Shown here: positions 56,933 through 64,000 of the stretch, one piece after another
How the letters are laid out: every line of letters begins with the position of its first letter
Numbering within the stretch: position 1 is the first letter of the stretch
NCBI RefSeq assembly: GCF_000218685.1
Contig: NW_006763300.1
Location: forward strand, 1,386,655-1,450,654
Direction of reading: 5' to 3'
DNA from: Serpula lacrymans var. lacrymans S7.9
Taxonomy: Eukaryota > Basidiomycota > Agaricomycetes > Boletales > Serpulaceae
DNA length: 64,000 nt
Position numbers and translations under genes: made by a program
The notes under the pieces: model-generated
What the model was told of the DNA's origin: nothing
The model's database searches: none
The model's input: the letters and a program-made list of their open reading frames with translations, nothing else

Positions 56933-59301
56933 TTATAAACAATCACCGATAGCGGCTCTCTTCGATGGTTCTCTGACCATAAGACGTTCCACGATATCCC
57001 GTGCCCAAGGGCTTTCCACGAGACGAGCGACGTTCGATCCCTGGATGCTATCACCGGTTGGCCATGCCCAATCAGCTCGAGCGATCTTCCCGAGCCACGC
57101 CTGTCTCTTCTCCTTCCTGCCACCTCTTCCCCTTTTACGATTGAAGACGTCTTCATGTCCGTCATAGGCGATATTTGACTCCACCTGTTCTATTTCTTCG
57201 CCAAAGGGCAGCTCCCGCGTCATCAGCGCATACAGCACGACACCACAGGCCCAAGCGTCGGTTTTACGCGCATCATATGGGACGCTGTAATCTTTACGGG
57301 GAGACGAATCTGAATGCGACGAGGAGGAGGAATCAGATGAACTGAAGATATCTTCAAGCTGACGCAGATGGTCGTAAAATGAAGGAGAAGAGGTATCGTG
57401 CGCAGAAAGGGAGTGAGATGAAGAGATTTGATGGGATGACAGGGACGACGAAGGCGTGGCTGCGATTACAAGCTCAGGGGCGAGATAAGATTCAGATCCA
57501 CATCGCGTGGTAAGCATGAAAAGGTTTTCTTCCGTTTTCTTTTCATCCTTTTTAGCATCGGCCTTTGTTTCGTATACAACCCTGGCTAGCCCAAAGTCTG
57601 TTAGGTTGATGAGAGGACCTTTCGGCAGTGCTGAACCAGGGGGAGGAGGGAACGGAGTGCTGGTCAGGAGAATGTCTGAGAAAAGAATGTGAGTTGATCA
57701 GTACATCATGTTATAAGTTGCAAAAAAAAAAAAAAAGAGCGGTGCAAAAAAAGAATCAGACTGATAAAAAAAATAAAGAGGCTGTGTGCATGTCTAGAGC
57801 GCGCATACATGCAACTAAACGAAAAATGAAAGATAAAGAATCAGAATATGCGGTATATGCGCATGAAGTCAAGACAAAGCCAGATGAGAGATGAGTAAAT
57901 GTATGCGCCATGAATGACGTAAAAAGAACATGTAGAAGACAAACCAAGACTTACTCTCCAGCTTGACATCTCGATGGACGACTCCTTTCCGATGCAGCCA
58001 GGCGACAGCACCGGCGAGCTCTGTCCAGAGCGAGCGCATAAGCGCGTCGGTTAGCAGCCCGTGTCGTGTATCCGAGTTGACTAACTCGAGGAGATCACCG
58101 CCAGGTGTGAAGGGGAGAAGTAGAGCATGTGCGCTAGGCACAGCTGTGGAGGAGTATAGAGTGGGAATGAGCGTAGAGACCGAGAGCACGCGGAGAAGGG
58201 CAGGGAGGGATGGATGGGCGTCCTTATACGAGGCGATGTGCTATCAAAGACGAGAATATGAAATCTAACTGTTGGATTTTTGAAGGCTGTTAAAAAGGTA
58301 CTTACACGAAGCACGCGAACCTCGTGCTCAAACTCAGTGTGGATAGGACGCGAACCAGATTTGAAAGCAGTCATTTTGACCGCGACGAGCCGGCCAGCGG
58401 CAGACGCCGTGGGCGATGTATCCTGGAATGAGGGTGGACGATGAATATCCGATAACGGTGCATTTAATGCTGAAGAGGTTTCTTTATCGGCACTGACACC
58501 ATGTCTGTCGGTACGAGGGGTATTTACCATCCAAGAAGCATTCCTTCCGTATTCGTGAGAGGTGGTTGAATTTGGTAAGCGGGCGAGCCAGACGTTACTG
58601 AAAGAACCGTAGCCGAGAGCCCGTAAAAGCTCAAGTTCGACTTGTGGGCCACGAGTTCGATCAATCAAGTCCTTGCCGTGGAGAGTCATGCCAGGCTTCA
58701 ATTCGACAGATTCTCCACGAAAGCCCGAAACATCACTCCCACTAGCGCTAGTAGACGCAGGCGAGCAGGGGGGGGACTCGCTTGTGGGAGGAGAGGGGGA
58801 GAGCACGAATGATAGTGGGGAATGTGTGCGTGGGGCATGGGAGTGAGCCACGTCTACATCGATATTAAGGAACTGCGGTTTGGCACGGGAAGGCGATGCA
58901 GAGTTGTATCGCGAGGGGAAGAGGCGGGATAGGGGGAGAAGTGTGTTAGACGGTGTGCTTGGGAGAGGAGATAGAGAAGGAGGGGGAGGAGAGGCTGGTG
59001 TTGAATTACAGAGAAAAACTCAGCTGTGAGGGAGCGGGGGTGGGGAAGACATTTGTTTAGGGGCAGTGGGTGGAGAGGGATTCTTTGGGGGAAGAGGGAG
59101 GCCAGAGTGTGAAAAGGAGGTGGCACAGAAAGCGTATGTCTTGGAGGAGGGGGAGGAGGAGGGAGAGGGAGAGGGAGAGACTTCGGAGAAGGAAAGCGAG
59201 GACGATGAAAGGGACGATGACGTGCTGATAACTGAAACCGACGACGACGAAGAGAGCGACGAGGAGGACGAGTGGGTCATCGTCGACAGCGCAGAGCTCA
59301 T
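56933..59301 (-). CDS. serine/threonine protein kinase with Ser/Pro-rich N-terminus
   Basis: Kinase core on four exons: ELELLRALGYGSFSNVWLAR (Gly loop) and RLVAVKMTAFKSG (Lys). The catalytic loop VVHRDVKLE is joined by an intron (57959 region) to NILLTSTPFP, completing H-R-D-x-K-x-x-N. Then LINLTDFGLARVVYE (DFG), RCGSESYLAPELVIA (APE) and KTDAWACGVVLYALMTRELP. Inserts rich in Ser lie between strands 2 and 3 and after APE (SSSDSSSSSHSDSSP), and a conserved Arg closes the C-lobe. The usual start at 58851 is GTG and the frame stays open upstream to about 58990, so an upstream exon must exist. An exon with ATG at 59301 (MSSALSTMTHSSSSS), joined through a weak donor near 59137, would fit. That 5' part is uncertain. 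CAMK-like overall; no known orthologue assigned. Confidence 0.75.
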
Positions 59302-60850
59302 TGCCAGCAAAGAGAGCGTCGAGGGGAGAGAGTCGGGTGGTGGTACAGCTGAGAGTCAGCCAAGGTCGGAGTCAGTTGCAAGATTGTCGAAGGAGCACAT
59401 CCTGCCAAGCTTTCTTCCACGTGCGTCTCGGATCTACTTACGTCAGCCATCCCCGTTCCTCGACCTTTCCGCCCCTTCCAGCCTTTCCGTCCACCACTGC
59501 CACTCTCACCGCCACCCCCGCCACATCCCCATCCCACCTACTACCCCTCTTCGCCATCCACAACAGCGACCACATCCACCACCCAATGTGCTCCTCTCGG
59601 CTACCATGCTGCTGCGCTGCGCTTACGCTAAGCGTAACGACCTCTTCCCTTAATCTTTGCGTCACTTTTTCCTCGGAGCTTGTAATCAACACCTTCTGAC
59701 ATGCGTCTCACGCCTCCATTCGCTGCTCATCCTAACATCCTATCAACGTGTCTCGCATCGATACGCACTACTGCCTTTTATCTAGACTTCTTCAAGTCAT
59801 CTGCCACTCCATCCTCGTGCACTGCATTCACATCTGCCATCTTTCTGGGTACCCATCTGCCTTACTCAGTTTATCGATAATCCGATCTTGCCTTGGAGAC
59901 TGCATACGGACCGAAAGAGCTCTTCAAGGTATCCCGTTGTCCCAGTACAAGTCCCCACGTAAAACGGAGATAGCGTCACGGTGAATCTAGTTATACCATT
60001 TCACACGCCTGGTTGGTTTATCTTGTGACCGCGGAACTCCTTCGATGGCTCGATCACCCCAATATGAACGTTCATCCCTTTCAACTCGTCAGACGTTCGC
60101 TTCTTCGGATACCTCAGCGCACTCACCGCTGCTTTTCTGCATGAGCACTGCCAGTGGATACACATCAGACATCCAGGTATAGCTATTCACAATTCTGCCT
60201 CCATACAGGATGGTACTACTAGTATATCTCCTCGTGCGGCTCTGTCCGGTTATCCTGAGCCGCCAATAGGGATTGCCCGACTTTTGCCTACTGGTATTCA
60301 GCAATACATTGATTGACAGCCGCCATGGCATATCCCGGTCCGTTCAATGTATTCTTGAAAATTTGGCGCATATATCCACTTACGGTGTCTTACGACATCA
60401 TTGCATTACATAGCCAGGAGCTTCCAGGATGTTTGGGCGACTCTTTGCCAGAAATAGCCTGTACGTTTGCACCATGAAACTGTTTTGCTTCTTCCCAGCG
60501 CTTGCATCGGGTGCGAAGTACTTCCTTCGTTGTTGCAGTGCAACCCGATGCTCGCATCTTTATGCACGTATACTACAGTCGACTCTCATCAAGGGGTGTG
60601 CCGTTTGAAGTATACGGTCTCATACCTCAAACCCCATGCCCCTTAGTGAATGCCAGCATCTGTGGGCCATGAGGGAGTATCAATTCCAATCACTCCTCCC
60701 CAGTGACAAATGGCAACCTTTATATCTAATCTAATCTGAACCTTTTCCCACGAGTTTTGAGATGCGACTCATCTATATATTATGTTCATTCAAGCTATTC
60801 TATGTAAAATAGAATGTACACTAATCCCAATCTCTGAACACAAAAATGGG
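59302..60850. other. gene-poor stretch with a possible kinase-like scrap
   Basis: About 1.5 kb. A C/T-rich low-complexity tract at about 59450-59600 produces long frames on both strands, which I take as artefacts of composition. On the minus strand near 60180-60130, SYTWMSDVYPLAVLMQ resembles the subdomain IX S-D-V-Y block of agaricomycete kinases, but nothing else of a kinase is around it. Confidence 0.3.
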
Positions 60851-61063
60851 CCGACCAGCAAGATAACCACGGCAACATTACCCAAGAACCAATCACCTTA
60901 GTACTTGATGATGTCGACCTAGAAAATCTTACCAGACTCGCCAAGCTTGTTAGCATCAAGATCGCGATGGACTTCATAAATGCGCTCAAGGAGACTCACC
61001 TTAAAGACCATATAACACCTTTTTTGATGTCCAGCAGGCGTTTTGGCACTTGGGCTCTACCCT
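60831..61063 (+). pseudogene. fragment of a transposon-associated type ORF
   Basis: Open frame between a TGA and a TAA: KWADQQDNHGNITQEPITLV, then LDDVDLENLTRLAKLVSIK and IAMDFINALKETHLKDHI. The L-D-D-x-x-x-E-x-x-x-x-L ... I-K-x-A-x-x-F-I-x-A-L-K pattern recalls segments in ORFs associated with agaricomycete transposons. No ATG, no ends and no neighbouring transposase, so it is a relic. Family not assigned. Confidence 0.35.
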
Positions 61064-61499
61064 AAATCCTCGTCAGCTATTACTTCATCTCAAGATATCC
61101 TCGCATTATGGTCACTCGTATCTCGCCATCGTCGCGACAGGTAAGCAAAGGGATTTTCCATTAACAACATCATGTCCTGTTAGTGAGATTGAGAGTACAG
61201 ATACATTAGAAATCACCGTGAAAAGTATACAGCGCTCTATGCTTGGTTTCAATACCCATTCTCGTTGCGCTTTTCGTGTTCTCAGTAGCCAGTTCGCGTC
61301 GTCTCCCTTTTTTTCTTTCTTTTTTTTTTTGAATAAATAGAACGGTGATACTTCTTGGTCTTGCAGTGGGATGTAAAGGACTTTATTATGCCGGGGTATG
61401 ACTGCAAAAAGAAAAACCTACTAACTCTGCAATAACTGACAAAGCTCTTGTATATACATACCAAATCTGGCATCGGAGATTCCTCTAATGGGAATCATA

Positions 61500-61990
61500 T
61501 TCGCGATATTATTTTCACTACATTGCTCTCGTTGACGATAGAAATGACCCTGGATGCACCATCAGAGTTTACATAGATGTATTTCTTCGACACTTGCGGA
61601 TGCGGGGTATAATACGTCATTACTCTCAACGCATTTCTAGTCCAGTTCACCATCGTGGTATCTACAAATCTGACAGTCGCCCCCTCCTCCAGATGTAAGG
61701 GGGACTGACCTGTATTTCACTGCACATTGGTTATCGCTGCAAGAATACCGAGAGCACGATGCAACATGGAGTTGCCAAGTGCATCCAGATAGGAAAACCT
61801 TCAAAGATGTAATGTAATCATCCGATGAAATATATTCATAGTTGTCTATAGCGACTCGGGATTAAAGTTGTGACTTGACCGCCATGTACGCCAGCCGTGG
61901 CACTACAAAGGATGATTTCATCGGGTCTTAGTTGAAGCATCAGTAAAATGTCAACTTTCTTTGAAGACCTTAACTCAGCTTATAACGATT
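61500..61990 (-). pseudogene. ankyrin-like gene remnant
   Basis: Minus-strand pieces in different frames: VDILLMLQLRPDEIIL and SATAGVHGGQVTTL (about 61957-61870), then FSYLDALGNSMLHRALGILA (about 61800), and GQSPLHLEEGATVRFVD running on to INSDG-like residues and a stop at about 61520. D-x-x-G-N-S-x-L-H-x-A and G-x-S-P-L-H-L are ankyrin-repeat turns. They are separated by in-frame stops or unclear introns; probably decayed, possibly a poorly resolved gene. Confidence 0.35.
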
Positions 61991-62423
61991 TTAAGAGTGA
62001 TTAAGATCGGTTTGGTGCCAAGGGACCTATGGATTTTCAAGACGAGAAAAGTTTGATTAAGGACACTCAATTTCTTGAATCTCACTGAGTACGACTTTGA
62101 ACAAACTTGAACAACTCTTGAATTTTTATTAAGGCATTAAGAAGTAACTCCTAAGATGAAAGCAAGATATTTTCGAGAACCGGAACAAGTAGCATTAAAT
62201 GAGAATAAGAAAAAGTCAGTGCTCCAAGTTGTAAAAGACGAAACACAATTCAAGACACAATTATCACCAAAACAAACTGAGCAGGGATGTGGAAAGAGTC
62301 TACAAGGAATTCATGATAGCTGGGGAAAACACTAAATGTATTTGATCATCTATGCACCCCAACGCAAAAAACCTGTAATGAGCATGAATGCGAGGGCACA
62401 CATACAAGGAACACTTACACAGC
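61991..62423. other. intergenic, nothing recognised
   Basis: About 0.43 kb, AT-rich, 3' of the DUF6532 gene. Confidence 0.4.
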
Positions 62424-63987
62424 CTAAACATCAGCTAGACGGGCTCGAGGGTCAGCACCTCCATCTGTACTTGTGGCCGGCTGTTTAGAGCGTCCTTTTC
62501 CAACAACGTAGGTGCTTGCTTTTGCCACTATGTCGTCCATCGTCTCTTGTTTGAGTGCTTTGATTGATGTAGCATAATAGCGAGTAGCCTCGCCCCAGTT
62601 CGTGTCAGAGAACGCCGCATGGCTACCGGTTGTTTTGCCAGTAGCCCTGTTGAGCTCTCGAACCGGCTTGACTTTCCGAGCTACGGAACCTACTTGGGAT
62701 TGCGTTACTGGCGGGTCCCAGGTGATTTTTCTCTCAGCCCACATAGTAAATGCACGTTCAACCTATATTCAGGCTTTAGTAGAGACCTCGAAATGATGCT
62801 GGTTTTGTACTCACGGCTGCTGCGCTCATCGCTAGGGCCCCTACCGGTGGATACTTCTTAGTGTCTGTGGCATTACTAGGCACACTGTCAGCTCGCAATA
62901 CCTCAACATCAATAGATGTGTTAACTGCTGCAAGGTGGGCCGCAAATGTTTGCAGGACAAACGGCGACCGAAAGAGACCACGAAATCCCTAAAAACAAAA
63001 TGTGAGCCAAATATGATGTATTATGAGACCACATACCGAGGGATCATCCCCTATTTCTTCGTAGAGGTATGCAAAACCAGTGAGAACTTCACTAGCAAAT
63101 TCTTGACGGGCGTGATAAGTTGTGTAAGCGGGATCAGATTCAAAGAAGTGCTCCACCATGGCCATGGCAGTAGAACCAAAACCACTTCGCCATTCCGAAA
63201 GACGTTGAGAGGCCTAAGAGCTAGTGAAAGAAATAACAAGACAAAAGACAAAATAAAACTCACCACAAGATAGACAGGGTCTTGTACAGTGATAGCGTGG
63301 CGAATGTTGGGATAGATAGCATCCCAGGCCAGTTGCATGGCCCAGACTGCCTTGGTGTCGCTAATGTTCCAGGGATTCTCGCAGGTCCCAACCCACTTCT
63401 CATACGTTGTGATAAAAGTGTTGCGCCAACGGCCACCCTCCATGCAACCCTCCGGGAGGTCAGAGTTTGTGATTTTTGTCGGATGTTCAACTTTGATGCG
63501 CTTTAAGGGAGGCTTAACACCATCTCGAAATTTAACGAGGTTCTAGAGAAGAATAAGGTCAGTAAAAAACAAACTTGAACGGTTAACTCACAGTGCTTAC
63601 GGTACGCTTTCCCTTAACAGCCTCTATGTACTCTTCTATCTCAACTTCATCCTCAAGTCCACCCGCCCGATATCCAATACCAGTGCCTTCATTTGTAGCT
63701 GACCACGTATTTGATGTGGATTGTGAAGAGAGCACCCGTTTCTTGTTGTTCGGATGAGATGTGCAAGCAGTGGAGTCTGTAGTGATGGGAAAGAGTGATG
63801 AAACGTCCTGCGAGTTTGTGCTGAGTTCATCTGCTTCGTTTGTTGTAGCATAGTTTGGCTTGTGAACATTTTTTCTCCATGAATTGATGCCTACAGATTT
63901 GCTATAGGATGGATCCGACACATTTGAATTGAGGCGTTGGTAGAAAAATAGAGTTATTTCGTTGAGGCAAAGCAGTTGATCAGTCAT
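62424..63987 (-). CDS. DUF6532 domain protein (5' end near window edge)
   Basis: Five exons. N-terminal disordered, Ser/Thr/Asn-rich region (MTDQLLCLNEITLFF at 63987, true ATG, but an upstream exon beyond the window is possible). The domain begins LPEGCMEGGRWRNTFITTYE and continues KWVGTCENPWNISDTKAVWA, AWDAIYPNIRHAITVQDPVY, QRLSEWRSGFGSTAMAMVEH, FFESDPAYTTYHARQEFASE, FAYLYEEIGDDPSGFRGLF and PPVGALAMSAAAVERAFTMW. W-R-x-x-F-I, W-V-G-T, E-W-R-S-G-F-G-S and G-A-L-A-x-x-A-A-A-V-E-R-A are family hallmarks. DUF6532 is an agaricomycete-restricted domain that occurs in many copies; function unknown, nuclear association suspected. A Lys/Arg-rich tail ends the protein. Confidence 0.82.
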
Positions 63988-64000
63988 TCTGTAGAGATCA

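Noticed and set aside
58081..58851. Kinase start at 58851
   Set aside because: The codon there is GTG and the frame continues upstream with similar Ser/Pro-rich composition, so a real start must lie further up.
59066..59653. 195-codon plus-strand frame rich in Glu/Asp/Ser
   Set aside because: It is antisense to the Ser-rich coding strand of the kinase 5' exon and arises from GAG/GAC-type low complexity; no domain.

Overview
The window reads as nuclear DNA of a filamentous basidiomycete, most likely an agaricomycete. Genes lie on both strands, densely packed, and are cut by many 45-70 nt GT-AG introns. Several product families are ones I know mainly from agaricomycetes (DUF6593, DUF6699, DUF6532, NACHT proteins, HET proteins, a DOPA 4,5-dioxygenase of the Amanita type). 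There is no operon, tRNA, rRNA or CRISPR array. Most gene models were assembled by hand by joining open frames across splice sites, so starts and small exons are less certain than the domain calls.

Layout. 0-6.2 kb: a truncated GFA/CENP-V-like gene, a NIPA-type magnesium transporter with a long tail, a coiled-coil protein and a tiny CxxC ORF. 6.5-12.8 kb: an O-fucosyltransferase-like membrane enzyme, then a sterol-type UDP-glucosyltransferase with a tail resembling the VPS13/ATG2 C-terminus. 12.9-21.8 kb: a class I histone deacetylase, the GPI-lipid remodelling protein PER1/PGAP3, a DUF6593 protein, PRPP synthetase and glutamate 5-kinase. 22.9-33 kb: a membrane-anchored cupin, DOPA dioxygenase, an F-box-like protein, a secreted PL14 polysaccharide lyase, the mannosyltransferase ALG2 and a second F-box protein. 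33.1-40.1 kb: two adjacent DUF6699 genes, a CCDC124-like ribosome factor and a secreted SGNH/CE16 esterase.

40.9-49.2 kb is the most unusual part. A NACHT (NLR-like) gene on the minus strand faces away from a HET-domain gene on the plus strand, which could be a non-self recognition / cell-death pair. The 3' third of the NACHT gene is broken into 29 micro-exons, 27 of exactly 3 nt (one codon), each bounded by GT...AG. Ten of these single codons sit in a 640-bp tandem array of nearly identical 66-69 nt introns. The introns are alike but the codons differ. All junctions are phase 0, and the frame runs from the NACHT exon to a proper stop. This looks like a single exon that was sliced codon by codon by a proliferating intron family.

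49.8-64 kb: calcipressin, a doubtful secreted-protein model, a seven-transmembrane protein, a Ser/Thr kinase, a relic-rich stretch with transposon-like and ankyrin-like remnants, and a DUF6532 protein at the right edge.
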